From: Alphaproteobacteria bacterium
GTDB lineage: Bacteria; Pseudomonadota; Alphaproteobacteria; CACIAM-22H2
Direction of reading: 5' to 3'
DNA: 64,000 nucleotides
Assembly (NCBI GenBank): GCA_017308135.1
Contig: JAFKFM010000007.1
Span: 80,001 to 144,000 of the forward strand
This document shows positions 1 through 13,079 of the stretch, in pieces; the first letter of the stretch is position 1; every line of letters begins with the position of its first letter. A program made the translations under genes and the position numbers. Under the pieces are notes generated by a model, which was not told the origin of the DNA, searched no databases, and saw only the letters and a program-made list of their open reading frames with translations.

Positions 1-38
1 GACCGCAAGGTCTCCCGGGTTCGCTGGCTGATATCCTG

Positions 39-50
39 TGCTGTTTGACA
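39..50 (+). promoter_or_regulatory. boxA-like antitermination motif in the spacer
   Basis: TGCTGTTTGACA matches the E. coli boxA TGCTCTTTAACA at 10 of 12 positions and lies in the spacer before 23S, where rRNA operons carry a second boxA. BoxA RNA is bound by NusB/NusE to block Rho-dependent termination. The last three bases belong to the outer long-range stem (48-67). Confidence 0.55.
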
Positions 51-68
51 TGGTGAAGAGGGTATGTT

Positions 69-91
69 GGTACGTTCTTGTGGAACGTACC
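69..91 (+). repeat. perfect 9-bp hairpin in the spacer
   Basis: GGTACGTTC (69-77) and GAACGTACC (83-91) are exact inverted repeats around the 5-nt loop TTGTG. There is no T-run after it, so it is not an intrinsic terminator. It is probably a folded element of the precursor rRNA between boxA and the 23S processing arm. Confidence 0.6.
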
Positions 92-188
92 CGAACGCAA
101 CGGTGATGCGAGCGATCGCAGGCACCGAAGCCGAGGGTATGTGAAGCGGTTCGGCGATTAGTGATGGTTGCCGAAGGAATGTACCGGC

Positions 189-213
189 GTGTCTGATGGA
201 GAATTCAAGCGCG
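189..213 (+). other. 5' arm of the pre-23S processing stem
   Basis: Bases 195-212 are exactly complementary to 3193-3210, and 189-193 pair with 3212-3216 after one mismatch (194/3211). Position 213 can add a G-U pair with 3192. The paired segments enclose exactly the 23S gene. Such stems are the RNase III substrate in bacterial rRNA operons, so this is taken as the 23S maturation stem. Confidence 0.75.
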
Positions 214-374
214 TAGAGCTTGGGTTTTCGACCTGGTCGCAAGACCGGTTCGGGAGCTTCGACTCTGCGTGCGAAACTGAGCGAGTGCGTGTTGGTCGCC
301 TAGGCCAGCGCACTTAACGACGACATAGACGTAGGTTGCGGTCTTCGGATTGTGATCTGCTTCGACGACTAAGA

Positions 375-3110
<2,736 letters not shown>

Positions 3111-3191
3111 CCTCCGTCGTCGCAGTTTCGCACGCAGCGTCGAGGCCCCCGTCCAAGGGGCCCCGGCTTCCGGGTCACGGAAGCCAGCGCT

Positions 3192-3216
3192 TGCGCTTGA
3201 ATTCTCCATCCGACAC
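3192..3216 (+). other. 3' arm of the pre-23S processing stem
   Basis: This segment lies between 23S and 5S and pairs with 189-213 over about 24 of 25 positions. Its position 82 nt after the mature 23S 3' end fits an RNase III processing stem that is trimmed later. Confidence 0.75.
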
Positions 3217-3257
3217 ACGCGATACCCTCTGTTTTTCTTGCTCGTTCCGATGGGACG

Positions 3258-3374
3258 GCTCGGTGGTCTTAGCGAGAGGTGCTCCACCCGATCCCATTCC
3301 GAACTCGGCCGTGAAAACTCTCAGCGCTGATGGTACTATGTCTCAAGGCATGGGAGAGTAAGTCGCCGCCGAGC
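3258..3374 (+). rRNA. rrf: 5S ribosomal RNA
   Basis: About 117 nt with complementary ends (GGCTCGGTGG near 3257 with GCCGCCGAGCC near 3365). It also has the conserved loop segment CCCGATCCCATTCCGAACTC and the late motif TGGGAGAGTAAGTCGCCGCC. It follows 23S by about 147 nt in the standard order. Confidence 0.95.
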
Positions 3375-3426
3375 CTTCTCATCGGAGCGATCGCAAGAAG
3401 AATAGAGCTACATCGCACTGCTAACC

Positions 3427-3446
3427 GCATACCCTCTTCGACATGT
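3427..3446 (+). other. 3' arm of an outer long-range stem around 23S+5S
   Basis: This segment after 5S is complementary to spacer bases 48-67. Nineteen of 20 positions pair if two G-U wobbles are allowed; the only mismatch is 53/3441. The pair of segments encloses both 23S and 5S, outside the 23S stem. I infer a precursor-processing role from its position. Confidence 0.5.
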
Positions 3447-3456
3447 TCCCTAACAG

Positions 3457-3485
3457 CGCCCACCTCGGTGGGCGTTTGTTTTTGG
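3457..3485 (+). terminator. intrinsic terminator after 5S
   Basis: CGCCCAC (3457-3463) and GTGGGCG (3468-3474) form a 7-bp GC-rich hairpin with a CTCG loop, followed by TTTGTTTTT. It lies between 5S and tRNA-fMet. It could end part of the rRNA transcripts, or the tRNA is reached by readthrough. Confidence 0.75.
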
Positions 3486-3500
3486 GAGATACGATTTTGA

Positions 3501-3577
<77 letters not shown>

Positions 3578-3582
3578 AATCG

Positions 3583-3616
3583 AAAAACCCCGGTGCCTCG
3601 CGGCATCGGGGTTTTT
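3583..3616 (+). terminator. terminator after tRNA-fMet
   Basis: CCCCGGTGCC (3588-3597) pairs with GGCATCGGGG (3602-3611) with one G-T pair and a 4-nt loop. It is flanked by AAAAA and TTTTT, so it can work in both directions: for the rRNA/tRNA transcript and for the convergent Lrp-family gene that ends at 3638. Confidence 0.9.
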
Positions 3617-3637
3617 GCTTTTCGGAGTCGCGATTGA

Positions 3638-4129
3638 TCAGCCGGCGGCCGGGCGCAGATGCGCAAGCGGCAGGGCCGTCTGATAGCGCACCTGTTTCAA
3701 CGCGAAGCTCGATCTTATGTTCGCGACGCCGGGAATGCGCGTCAGATGCTGTTTGAGGAATCGCTCATAGGCCGCGAGATCCGGCACGACGATTCGCAGC
3801 AGGTAATCCGATTCGCCGGTCATCAGATAGCACTCCATCACCTCGGGGCGCTTGGTGACGGCGACCTCGAACGCGTCGAGATTCTCCTCGATCTGCCGAT
3901 CGAGCGTCACGCGCACGAACACGTTCACCGGCAAGCCCAGCTTGGCCGAGTCGGCCAGCGCCACGTAGCGCGCGATGACGCCTTTCTCCTCCAATAGATT
4001 CACCCGGCGCAGGCAGGGCGAGGGCGACAGGCCCACGCGCTCGGCCAGCGCGTTGTTGGTGAGCTTGCCGTCTTCCTGCAGCGCTTTCAGGATCTTCAAA
4101 TCGATCGCGTCGAGCTCGGTCGCGGTCAT
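3638..4129 (-). CDS. Lrp/AsnC-family transcriptional regulator
   Basis: A 163-residue protein of the usual Lrp size. An N-terminal winged helix-turn-helix (about residues 8-55, with NNALAERVGLSPSPCLRRV as the recognition part) is followed by an AsnC-type RAM ligand-binding domain (about 65-150). These proteins form octamers, bind an amino acid or 2-oxo acid and usually control a neighbouring gene as well as themselves. It is divergent from the E1 dehydrogenase gene at 4239, and the shared 109-bp spacer has a perfect palindrome at 4140-4160. This resembles the MdeR/MdeB arrangement of Pseudomonas putida, where an Lrp-type activator controls a 2-oxobutyrate dehydrogenase E1. The ligand here is not known. 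Confidence 0.93.
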   Translation of the reverse strand: MTATELDAIDLKILKALQEDGKLTNNALAERVGLSPSPCLRRVNLLEEKGVIARYVALADSAKLGLPVNVFVRVTLDRQIEENLDAFEVAVTKRPEVMECYLMTGESDYLLRIVVPDLAAYERFLKQHLTRIPGVANIRSSFALKQVRYQTALPLAHLRPAAG

Positions 4130-4139
4130 TTCGGCCTCG

Positions 4140-4160
4140 TATTGGCAGATTATGCCAATA
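4140..4160. promoter_or_regulatory. palindromic operator between lrp-type and E1 genes
   Basis: TATTGGCA (4140-4147) and TGCCAATA (4153-4160) are exact inverted repeats around GATTA. It begins 10 bp upstream of the regulator's start codon and 79 bp before the E1 gene. A weaker related copy, TTGGCTGAAATGGCAA, lies at about 4173-4188. Lrp-family proteins bind arrays of such sites, so this is probably the autoregulatory and activation site. Confidence 0.6.
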
Positions 4161-4238
4161 AGCTCCGTCTTCTTGGCTGAAATGGCAAATTAATTCCGGC
4201 GAATCGGTGGCTTCATCCTTCCATCGGAGGAGGCCCCC

Positions 4239-6589
4239 ATGGCGGACCGGCTGGAAATTCTGCGCGATCTCGAACGCAAAGTGCTGTGGCTGTCGAGCTG
4301 GACGATCCACAACGCGAATCGCCTGCGCGCGAATCCGGACGGGCTGAAAGTCGGCGGCCATCAATCCTCGTCGGCCTCGCTCGCCGCGATCATGACGGCA
4401 CTCTATTTCGACGCGTTGCGCCCCGAAGATCGCGTCGCCGTGAAGCCGCATGCCAGTCCGTGCTTCCACGCGATCCAATATCTCTTGGGCCATCAAACGC
4501 GGGCGAAGCTCGAAAACTTTCGCGGCTTCGGCGGTGCGCAATCTTACCCCTCGCGCACCAAGGATATCGACGACGTCGATTTCTCGACGGGCTCGGTCGG
4601 CTTGGGCGTGGCGCAAACCGTGTTCGCCTCGATCGCGCAGGATTTTCTGAAGGCGAAGGGCCGGGCCGCCGACCTGCCCGACGGCAAGATGGTGGCCTTG
4701 GTCGGCGACGCCGAGCTCGACGAAGGCAATATCTACGAAGCCTTGGTCGAAGGCCGGAAACATGGGCTGCGCAACACCTGGTGGGTGGTCGACTACAACC
4801 GCCAAAGCCTCGACGGCGTGATCCATGAAGGTCTCGCCGCGCGTTTGGAAAGCGTGTTCGCGACCTTCGGTTGGGATGTCGTCGTGCTCAAATACGGCGC
4901 GCTGCTCGAAGCGGCGTTCGCCAAGCCCGGCGGCGCGACGCTGCGCGCCTGGATCGACAATTGCCCGAACGAGCTTTATTCCGCGCTGACCTATCAAGGC
5001 GGGCCTGCGTGGCGCCAGCGCCTGCTCGCCGATCACACGGGCGACAACGCGCTCGCAAGTCTGATCGCTTCCTATGACGACGACGCGCTGGCGCGCTTGA
5101 TGACCAATCTCGGCGGCCACGATTTGCCGAGCTTGCTCGACGCGTTCGCGAAGGCGCGCACCCACGACCGGCCGGTCTGCTTCATCGCCTACACGATCAA
5201 GGGTGCGGGTCTGCCGCTCGCCGGGCACAAGGACAATCACGCCGGCTTGATGACCGATGCGCAGATGGATGCGTTCCGTTCGGCGTGCGGCATTCGCCCA
5301 GGCCAGGAATGGGAGAAGTTCGAAGGTCTCGCGACCGGCGCCAAGGCGTTGCAGCGCTTCCTCGATGCGGTTCCCTTCGCCGCGAAGGGCATGCGTCGCT
5401 ATACGGCCCCGGTCTTGGACGTGCCGGCGATCGCGCCGCCGGCGGAGAAGACGATCTCCACCCAGGCGGCGTTCGGGCTCATGCTTAACGAACTCGGCCG
5501 CGGCGACAGCGAATTCGCCGATAGCGTGGCGACGATGTCGCCCGACGTGACCGTTTCGACCAATCTCGGGCCCTGGGTCAATCGGCGTAAACTCTTCGCG
5601 CGCGAAGCGGCGGAAGATCTGTTCCGCACCCAGCGTATTCCGTCGACATTCAAATGGGACCGATCGCCCGACGGCCAGCATGTCGAGCTCGGCATTGCCG
5701 AATCGAATCTGTTTCTGGCGCTGTCGGCCTTCGGCTTGACCGCGTCGCTGTTCGGCGAGCGTATCGTGCCGATCGGCACGGTCTACGATCCCTTCATCCT
5801 GCGTGGTGCCGATCAGCTCAACTACGCCTGCTATCAGGATGCGCGGTTCATTCTGGTCGCCACGCCCTCGGGCATCACGCTCGCCCCCGAAGGCGGCGCG
5901 CATCAATCGATCGGCACGCCGCTGGTGGGCATGTCCCAGCCCGGTTTGCTGTCCTACGAACCCGCCTTCGCCGACGAGCTGGCCGCAATCCTGCGCTTCG
6001 CGTTCGAGTATGCGCAGCGCGACGGTAAGGATGGCGGCTCGGTCTATCTGCGTCTGTCCTCGCGCGCGCTGGAACAACCGATGCGCCAGATCGACGCGGC
6101 TCGCGCGGCCGAAATCGTCGAAGGCGGCTACTGGCTGCGCCCGCCGGGCCCGTCCGCGCGCGTGGTGATCGCCTATACCGGCGCCGTGGCGCCCGAAGCG
6201 ATCGCGGCGGTCGGGCTGCTCGCCGAGGACCGGCGCGATGTTGGCTTGTTGGCCGTCACCTCGGCCGATCGCCTGCATGCCGAATGGACGCGTGCGAGCC
6301 AAGCGCGCGAAGCGGGGCAGGCGGATGCGCTCGCCCCCATCGAACGCTTGCTCGCCGCTGTGCCCGGCGATTGCGCGCTGGTCACTGTCGCCGATGCACA
6401 CCCGGCCACGCTCGGTTGGCTCGGCGCCGTTGCCGGGCATCGTGTGCGCGCGCTGGGCGTCGATTCGTTCGGCCAGACCGGCACGATCGCCGATCTCTAC
6501 CGCCATTACGGTATCGATGCCGAAGCGATCCTGCGCGCCGCGCAAGCCATCGCACCCGGCCGCCCGATCCGGCATCTCGCGGGCATCGT

Positions 6590-6593
<4 letters not shown>
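4239..6593 (+). CDS. 2-oxoacid dehydrogenase E1 (AceE/MdeB-like, transketolase fold)
   Basis: A 784-residue thiamine-diphosphate enzyme of the single-chain E1 (AceE) type. The cofactor motif starts at GDAELDEGN (about 156-164) and ends at VDYNRQS (about 184-190). HASPCFHA (71-78) contributes the active-site histidine region, and the central part (about 400-620) is the pyrimidine-binding domain. The enzyme should decarboxylate pyruvate, 2-oxobutyrate or a related oxo acid and pass the acyl group to an E2, but no E2 or E3 lies nearby. The start has an AGGAGG site at 4226-4231. The divergent Lrp-type regulator suggests a role in amino-acid breakdown, as for MdeB in methionine catabolism. No methionine gamma-lyase gene is adjacent, so the substrate is open. 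The stop codon interlocks with that of the next gene. Confidence 0.85.
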
Positions 6594-8101
<1,508 letters not shown>

Positions 8102-8183
8102 TGTGGTCTCATCGAGCCGGAATGGCGCAGCGACCTGCGCCCGAAAAAGGCTGACGACGAGACGACGGCGCGTTCCCTTGTCA

Positions 8184-8207
8184 GCCCCGCGAGATCAAGC
8201 GCGGGGC
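8184..8207. repeat. hairpin in a 252-bp intergenic region
   Basis: GCCCCGCG (8184-8191) and CGCGGGGC (8200-8207) are exact inverted repeats around 8 nt. It lies in the divergent spacer 8102-8353, which otherwise shows no gene. The form resembles REP-type elements of alphaproteobacteria, but only one copy is seen in the window. Confidence 0.4.
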
Positions 8208-8353
8208 GAACACAGGTCCACGGCAGCGATGATGGAAGCGCCGGAACGGCAGCTTCTTCCCTTGGGAATCGGACATGCGGGCAATCTAATCCAAACCCCG
8301 CCGGATTGACAACTTACCTGCGCCGATACGCGCCGTTGCGCTATCCTCGCCCC

Positions 8354-9127
8354 ATGGTCGAGATTGCGAAAATCAAATCCGGGAACGCCGTGCTCGCCGC
8401 CGAAATCGCCGGTTCGGGCGATCCGGTGATTTTTCTCCACGCCGCCGTCGCCGACCGGCGGATGTGGCGCGACACGGCCGCGCTTCTCGCCGCGACGCAT
8501 CGCACGATCGCCTATGACCGGCGCGGCTTCGGCGAAACGACGGCACCGGTCGAAGATCATTCGTCGACCGACGATCTCGCCGCCTTGATCGATGCCCAGG
8601 CAGGCGGCCGGAAGCCCGTACTGGTCGGCTGTTCGCAAGGCGGGCGGATCGTCATCGATGCCGCGTTGCGCTTTCCCGAACGCTTGCGGGGGATCGTGTT
8701 GATCGCACCTTCCGTCACCGGCGGATCCGATCCCGTCTATCCGCTGGAGATCGCGCCCTTGATGGCGATTCAGCCCGCCAGCATCGAGTTGAAGGCGCGG
8801 CTTTGGCTCGATGGCGCGCTATCGGCCGAGAACCGTGTGGATGGTGCGGCGCGTGCGACGTTCTTCGCGATGAACGAAGCCATCCGCTCGGCGGGCAAGG
8901 ATATCGACGTGGCACCAAATTACGATCGCCTAGCCGATATCGCGTTGCCGGCGCTGGTCCTGTGCGGCGATCTCGACTTCCCGCATATTCAAGCGCGCTG
9001 CCGGCATTTGGCGGCGACGATTCCGGGCGCGAAACTGAAGATGTTGCCGGGGCTCGGCCATCTGCCGAGTTTGGAGGCGCCCGACTCCGTCGCGGGCCTG
9101 CTCGCCGAGTTCCGCGCCGCGCGATGA
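8354..9127 (+). CDS. alpha/beta hydrolase
   Basis: A 257-residue alpha/beta-hydrolase-fold enzyme of normal length. The nucleophile elbow is GCSQGG (Ser about 95), the acid is likely Asp in GDLDFPH (about 214) and the base His in GLGHLPS (about 237). HAAVADRRMW near residue 29 is the oxyanion-hole strand. The substrate cannot be told; esters or lactones are typical. The ATG at 8354 is chosen because the family fold begins directly after it; the open frame upstream is antisense to the ABC-F gene. It overlaps the DUF167 gene by ATGA and is probably co-transcribed with it. Confidence 0.88.
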   Translation: MVEIAKIKSGNAVLAAEIAGSGDPVIFLHAAVADRRMWRDTAALLAATHRTIAYDRRGFGETTAPVEDHSSTDDLAALIDAQAGGRKPVLVGCSQGGRIVIDAALRFPERLRGIVLIAPSVTGGSDPVYPLEIAPLMAIQPASIELKARLWLDGALSAENRVDGAARATFFAMNEAIRSAGKDIDVAPNYDRLADIALPALVLCGDLDFPHIQARCRHLAATIPGAKLKMLPGLGHLPSLEAPDSVAGLLAEFRAAR

Positions 9128-9408
9128 CGTCGCTGGCGATCAAGCTTCAGCCCGGTGCGTCCGCCGACCGGATCGACGGCTGGGATGCCGATCCGTCGGG
9201 CCGCGCAGTGTTGAAAGTGCGCGTGCGCGCCCGGCCGATCGAAGGCCAGGCGAACGAAGCGCTAGTTAAATTTCTAGCGAAGGCACTCGACCTGCCGAAA
9301 TCGGCGGTGACGCTGGCGCGTGGGCCCCAATCGCGGCTCAAAATGGTCGAAATCGCGGGGCTCGACGACGCGGCCTTGCGCGCGCGGCTCGACGTCGCGA
9401 TACGTTGA
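9124..9408 (+). CDS. DUF167 (YggU) family protein
   Basis: A 94-residue protein with the compact DUF167 pattern: LKVRVRARPIEGQANEAL (about 29-46) followed by LPKSAVTLARGPQSRLK (about 57-73). The family is small, conserved and of unknown function, and E. coli YggU is a member. The ATG overlaps the stop of the hydrolase gene by ATGA, which indicates translational coupling. Confidence 0.9.
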   Translation: MTSLAIKLQPGASADRIDGWDADPSGRAVLKVRVRARPIEGQANEALVKFLAKALDLPKSAVTLARGPQSRLKMVEIAGLDDAALRARLDVAIR

Positions 9409-9519
9409 CGGTCAAACCCAATCGACGAATTGGTTAGGCTGCCTTGCGTTCCGGCAAATTGATCCGCCGCCGGAAACGCGATAACTGAAAAGCCCGCGAA
9501 ATCATCCAGGAGCCGAACG

Positions 9520-10206
9520 ATGCCCGCCTATATCATCGATCCGCCGGCCGTGAACGCCGCCCCCGTCAAGGGCAGCGACAAGCTGTTCCCGGTCCGCCGC
9601 GTCTACTGCATCGGCCGCAACTACGCGGCCCATGCGATCGAGATGGGGCACGATCCCAACCGCGAGCCGCCGTTCTTTTTCCAGAAGAACCCGGACAACA
9701 TCGATTTCACGGGCAAGTTCCCGTATCCGACCAAGACCAAGGACGTGCATCACGAAATCGAATTGGTCGTGGCGCTGTCCAAGGGCGGCACCAATATCGC
9801 GATCGACAAGGCGCTCGATCATGTTTGGGGCTACGCCGTCGGTCTCGACATGACGCGCCGCGATCTGCAGGGCATCGCCAAGGATATGGGCCGCCCCTGG
9901 GAAATCGGCAAAGCCTTCGAGCGTTCGGCGCCGATGAGCGCCTTCGTGCCCGCGTCGCAGATCGGCCACCCGTCGTCGGGCAAGGTCGAGTTGAAGGTCA
10001 ACGGCAAGGTCAAGCAAACCGGCGACATGAACCAGATGATCTGGAAAGTGCCGGAAATGATCTCGTATCTGTCGGAGTATTTCGAGTTGAAGGCCGGCGA
10101 CATCATCATGACCGGCACGCCCTCGGGCGTGGCGGCGGTGGTCGCGGGCGACACGATGGAGGCGACGATCGACGGCGTGGGCACGCTGAAAGTCGACGTG
10201 GTCTGA
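9520..10206 (+). CDS. FAH-family hydrolase, fumarylpyruvate-hydrolase (NagK)-like
   Basis: A 228-residue fumarylacetoacetase-fold protein. The metal ligands are the ExE pair in HHEIELVVAL (about 78-87) and an Asp in GLDMTRRDLQ (about 107). The end has the hallmark GDIIMTGTPSGV (about 195-206). The segments MTRRDLQ, GRPWEIGKAF and SAPM resemble fumarylpyruvate hydrolases of the gentisate pathway, which cleave fumarylpyruvate to fumarate and pyruvate. No gentisate dioxygenase is nearby, so this is inferred from the sequence pattern only. A Shine-Dalgarno sequence (CCAGGAG) precedes the ATG by 7 nt. The upstream region repeats AATTGGTTA, which also occurs in the GntR operator at 10929. Confidence 0.85.
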   Translation: MPAYIIDPPAVNAAPVKGSDKLFPVRRVYCIGRNYAAHAIEMGHDPNREPPFFFQKNPDNIDFTGKFPYPTKTKDVHHEIELVVALSKGGTNIAIDKALDHVWGYAVGLDMTRRDLQGIAKDMGRPWEIGKAFERSAPMSAFVPASQIGHPSSGKVELKVNGKVKQTGDMNQMIWKVPEMISYLSEYFELKAGDIIMTGTPSGVAAVVAGDTMEATIDGVGTLKVDVV

Positions 10207-10233
10207 ACGAAACGCGTGCCGGCGTTGCGGGGG

Positions 10234-10920
10234 TCAAACCCCCAGCGCCGGCAGCACGCGGTCGCGCACCGATTTGAGGTGTGCCCGCATCAGCGACGCG
10301 GCCGTGACCGCGTCGCGCGACGCGATGGCGGCAATGATCGCGTCGTGTTCGGCGAAGCTGGCGTGATTGCGGGGCGGCGCTTTCGACGCGCGCAACTGTC
10401 CCCAGGCGATCGAACGCCGCACCACATTCAGCGTTTCGAACAGATGGAACAGCACCTTGTTGTGCGTCGCTTTGGCGATCGCCAGGTGGAACTTGTTGTC
10501 CCACGCCTCGTAGGTGCGCCAATCCTTCGCCTCGCGGCAACGGCGCGCGCACATCGCGATTTCGTCGAAATCCGCCTTCGTGCCGTGCGCCACGGATAGG
10601 CGCGCGAGCTCCGGCTCGATCGCCATGCGCGCCTCGATCACCTTGATCGGCCGCGCGAGCTGCTCGAGATAGGCGACGTCGTCCATGTTGATCACCGGCC
10701 TTGCGCCGATGAACGTGCCGCGTCCGACATGGCGCCAGATCAACCCGTCGTTCTCCAGCTCCGCGAGCGACTTTCTGAGTTCCCCGCGCGACACGCCGAA
10801 ATCGCCGCATAGCTCGCGCTCGGGCGGAAGGCGTTGATTATGCTCGTATCCGCCGTCCTGGATGTGGCGGCGCAAACGTTCGGTCAAACCGATCGAATGG
10901 TTTTCGGACACGACCACCAA
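10234..10920 (-). CDS. GntR-family regulator (FadR/FCD type)
   Basis: A 228-residue regulator with an N-terminal winged helix (about 11-75; RLPPERELCGDFGVSRGELR is the core) and an all-helical FCD ligand domain (about 90-220). The FCD metal-site residues appear in AWDNKFHLAI. Such proteins are mostly repressors relieved by a carboxylic acid from the pathway they control. The gene is divergent from the operon starting at 11031, and the likely operator is at 10929-10940. The inferred job is induction of the ABC importer and FAH/Ldh2 enzymes by their substrate. Confidence 0.93.
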   Translation of the reverse strand: MVVVSENHSIGLTERLRRHIQDGGYEHNQRLPPERELCGDFGVSRGELRKSLAELENDGLIWRHVGRGTFIGARPVINMDDVAYLEQLARPIKVIEARMAIEPELARLSVAHGTKADFDEIAMCARRCREAKDWRTYEAWDNKFHLAIAKATHNKVLFHLFETLNVVRRSIAWGQLRASKAPPRNHASFAEHDAIIAAIASRDAVTAASLMRAHLKSVRDRVLPALGV

Positions 10921-10928
10921 TCTCCCAA

Positions 10929-10940
10929 TTGGTTAACCAA
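10929..10940. promoter_or_regulatory. GntR operator
   Basis: TTGGTTAACCAA is a perfect 12-bp palindrome carrying the GT...AC core used by FadR-subfamily regulators. It begins 8 bp upstream of the regulator's start codon and 91 bp before the operon start at 11031. Occupation would repress the regulator and possibly the operon. Confidence 0.7.
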
Positions 10941-11030
10941 GCCGTCTTTTCAGTTCTTCTTCGGCACCCCAATATACATACAACAACGGGTGGCGAAAAT
11001 GCCCGCGCGCTAACGGGAGGAAATTCGACG

Positions 11031-11969
11031 ATGCGTCTCGCGACGATTCGGCACAACGGTCTATTGGAATGCGCGGCGATTTTGGCCGATGGCTCGGCGT
11101 TGCGTTTGGCCGCCGCCGCGCGCGCGACGTCGTCGCCCGCCGACCATTTCGCGTCGATGCAACGCTTGATCGAAGCGGGCGCGCAAGGCCTCGACGCCGT
11201 GCGCATGCTGACCGCCAAGGCGGCGTCGCTGGGCGCCGCGATCGTGCCGGCGGCGAAGATCGAACTCGCCGCGCCGCTGCCGCGCACCGCGAAGAACGTG
11301 TTCTGTGTGGGCCGCAATTACGCCGAGCACATCGCCGAGGGCGAGCGCGCGCAAAACATCAAGGTCGGCATCACCGAACATCCGGTGTTCTTCACCAAGC
11401 CCGCGACCGCCGTGGTCGGCCCGGGCGAGACGGTGCCGTTGTTCGCGCATCTGTCGGCGCAAATCGATTACGAGGTCGAGCTCGCCGTCGTGATCGGCAA
11501 ACCGGGCCGCGATATTCCCCGCGCGCGCGCGTTCGAGCATGTCTACGGCTACACGATCGTCAACGACGTGACCGCGCGCGACGTGCAGCGCCGCCATGGC
11601 GGCCAGTATTTCAAGGGCAAGGGCCTGGACGGCTCGTGCCCGATGGGCCCGCATATCGTCACGGCCGACGAGGTGAAGTCCCCCGGCAATCTCGGCATTC
11701 GCCTGCGGGTGAACGGCGAGTTGCGTCAGAACGGCAATACGTCGGCGATGATCTTCGATATCCCGACGCTGATCGCCTCGCTGTCCGAAGGCTTGACGCT
11801 GGAGCCGGGCGATCTGATCGCGACCGGCACGCCGTCGGGCGTGGGTTACGCGATGAACCCGCCGTGTTTCCTGAAGCAGGGCGACGTCGTCGAATGCGAA
11901 ATCGACGGCATCGGCAAGCTTTCCAACGGTTTCGCGACGGCGCAGGCCCCCGCCTCGAGCGCCGCGTGA
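11031..11969 (+). CDS. FAH-family hydrolase/isomerase
   Basis: A 312-residue protein with an extra N-terminal domain (about 1-85) and a C-terminal FAH fold. It has NVFCVGRNYAEH (about 91-102), the metal ligands in DYEVELAVVIG, a D in NDVTARDVQ and GDLIATGTPSGVG near the end. The family hydrolyses or isomerises 2,4-dioxo or 2-oxo-enoic acids, products of aromatic or sugar-acid breakdown. The ATG at 11031 is chosen over an upstream in-frame start because GGGAGGA lies 9 nt before it. It is the first gene of the operon, followed by an importer and a dehydrogenase. Confidence 0.88.
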   Translation: MRLATIRHNGLLECAAILADGSALRLAAAARATSSPADHFASMQRLIEAGAQGLDAVRMLTAKAASLGAAIVPAAKIELAAPLPRTAKNVFCVGRNYAEHIAEGERAQNIKVGITEHPVFFTKPATAVVGPGETVPLFAHLSAQIDYEVELAVVIGKPGRDIPRARAFEHVYGYTIVNDVTARDVQRRHGGQYFKGKGLDGSCPMGPHIVTADEVKSPGNLGIRLRVNGELRQNGNTSAMIFDIPTLIASLSEGLTLEPGDLIATGTPSGVGYAMNPPCFLKQGDVVECEIDGIGKLSNGFATAQAPASSAA

Positions 11970-12038
11970 GAAACGCCCGGCCGATTTCGGCCGGCGCGTC
12001 CAACGAACAACAATAACGAATTGAAGGAGAGGAACGTC

Positions 12039-13079
12039 ATGAGCAAGTCGACACGACATGCGTTTGGCCGCCGGACCGTTCTCGCCGGCGCCGCCGCCGC
12101 AATCGCCGCACCCGCCGTTTCGTTCCGCGCCGCCGCGCAGGCGCAGAACGTCACCTTCGTTCAGCCGAGTCCGTCGGCGATCAATTCCTTCCCCGTCTTC
12201 GTCGCGATCGGCGAAGGCTATTACCGCGAGGAAGGCCTGAATGTCCGCGTCGAATCGATCAACGGTTCGGGGCCGGTGCTCCAAGCCTTGTCCGCCGGCC
12301 AAGCGCAGTTCGGCCGCCCCGGCCCGGGGCCCGTGCTGGCGGCCCGCGCGCGCGGCGTGGATGTGATGTTCATCTACAACGTCGCGGCACGTACGAATTT
12401 CGGCGTCGTCGTGCGCGAAGGCTCGAACTATCAAAAGCCCGCCGACCTCAAGGGCACGACGATCGGCGTGGGGACGGCCGACGGCGCGGAAGTGGGCTTC
12501 GCGCGCAACGTGCTGCGCGGGGCGGGCCTTACCGAAGGCACCGACTTCAAGTTCCTGACCGTCGGCGACGGCGGCCCGGCCACGGCCGCGTTCCAGCGCA
12601 ACGACATCTCGGCCTATGCGGCCTCGACCGCCGATGCCGCGATCCTCAATCATCGCGGCATGAAGGTGCGCGACCTGACGCCGGTCGAATACCAGTCGTT
12701 CTTCGGCAACGGCCTGGTGACGATGGGCCAAACGGTGCGCAACAATCCCGACCTCGTCACCAAATTCGGCCGGGCTTTCGCGCGCGGCCACGCCTTCGCG
12801 CTGAAGGCGGAGAACAAGGCCAAGGTGCTGGCGCATATGAAGGCCGGCAACCCGCAGGAAAGCGAGGATCCGGCGTTCGCCTCGGCGCTGTTCGACGCGG
12901 TCATGTCGAAGACGATCCCGATCGACGCGTCGAAGGGCCTTGGCTATCAGCCGCCGGAAGTGTGGGCGGAATGGCAGAAGAGCCTGATCGAAACCGGCGA
13001 TCTGAAAGCGCCGCTGCCCGACCTTTCCGCCGCCTTCACGAACCAGTTCGTGGCGGCGTGGAACGCCGGGATCCGCTGA
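12039..13079 (+). CDS. ABC transporter substrate-binding protein (NMT1/SsuA type)
   Basis: A 346-residue periplasmic binding protein. It starts with a twin-arginine signal (GRRTVLAGAAAA, about 10-21), cleaved likely after AAAQA, so it is exported folded. The mature part follows the NMT1/THI5 pattern (INSFPVFVAIGEGYYREEGL, then residues typical of SsuA/TauA). Such proteins bind sulfonates, nitrate, pyrimidine precursors or aromatic acids. The ligand is not predictable, but the enzymes in the same operon point to an organic acid. ATG 12039 has GGAGAGG at 12026-12032 as ribosome site. It overlaps the ATPase gene by TGATG. Confidence 0.92.
   Translation: MSKSTRHAFGRRTVLAGAAAAIAAPAVSFRAAAQAQNVTFVQPSPSAINSFPVFVAIGEGYYREEGLNVRVESINGSGPVLQALSAGQAQFGRPGPGPVLAARARGVDVMFIYNVAARTNFGVVVREGSNYQKPADLKGTTIGVGTADGAEVGFARNVLRGAGLTEGTDFKFLTVGDGGPATAAFQRNDISAYAASTADAAILNHRGMKVRDLTPVEYQSFFGNGLVTMGQTVRNNPDLVTKFGRAFARGHAFALKAENKAKVLAHMKAGNPQESEDPAFASALFDAVMSKTIPIDASKGLGYQPPEVWAEWQKSLIETGDLKAPLPDLSAAFTNQFVAAWNAGIR

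Larger units (their letters stand above)
1..374 (+). other. 3' part of the 16S-23S internal transcribed spacer
   Basis: This stretch directly precedes the 23S rRNA and holds no credible gene. It contains a boxA-like antitermination motif (39-50), a perfect 9-bp hairpin (69-91), and two segments that pair with sequence downstream of 23S (48-67 and 189-213). No tRNA-Ile or tRNA-Ala is visible, so they would lie upstream of the window together with 16S. The open frames here are chance frames in structured RNA. Confidence 0.85.

Noticed and set aside
8184-8207. Hairpin as an intrinsic terminator
   Set aside because: No T-run on either side, and it lies in a divergent spacer rather than after a gene.
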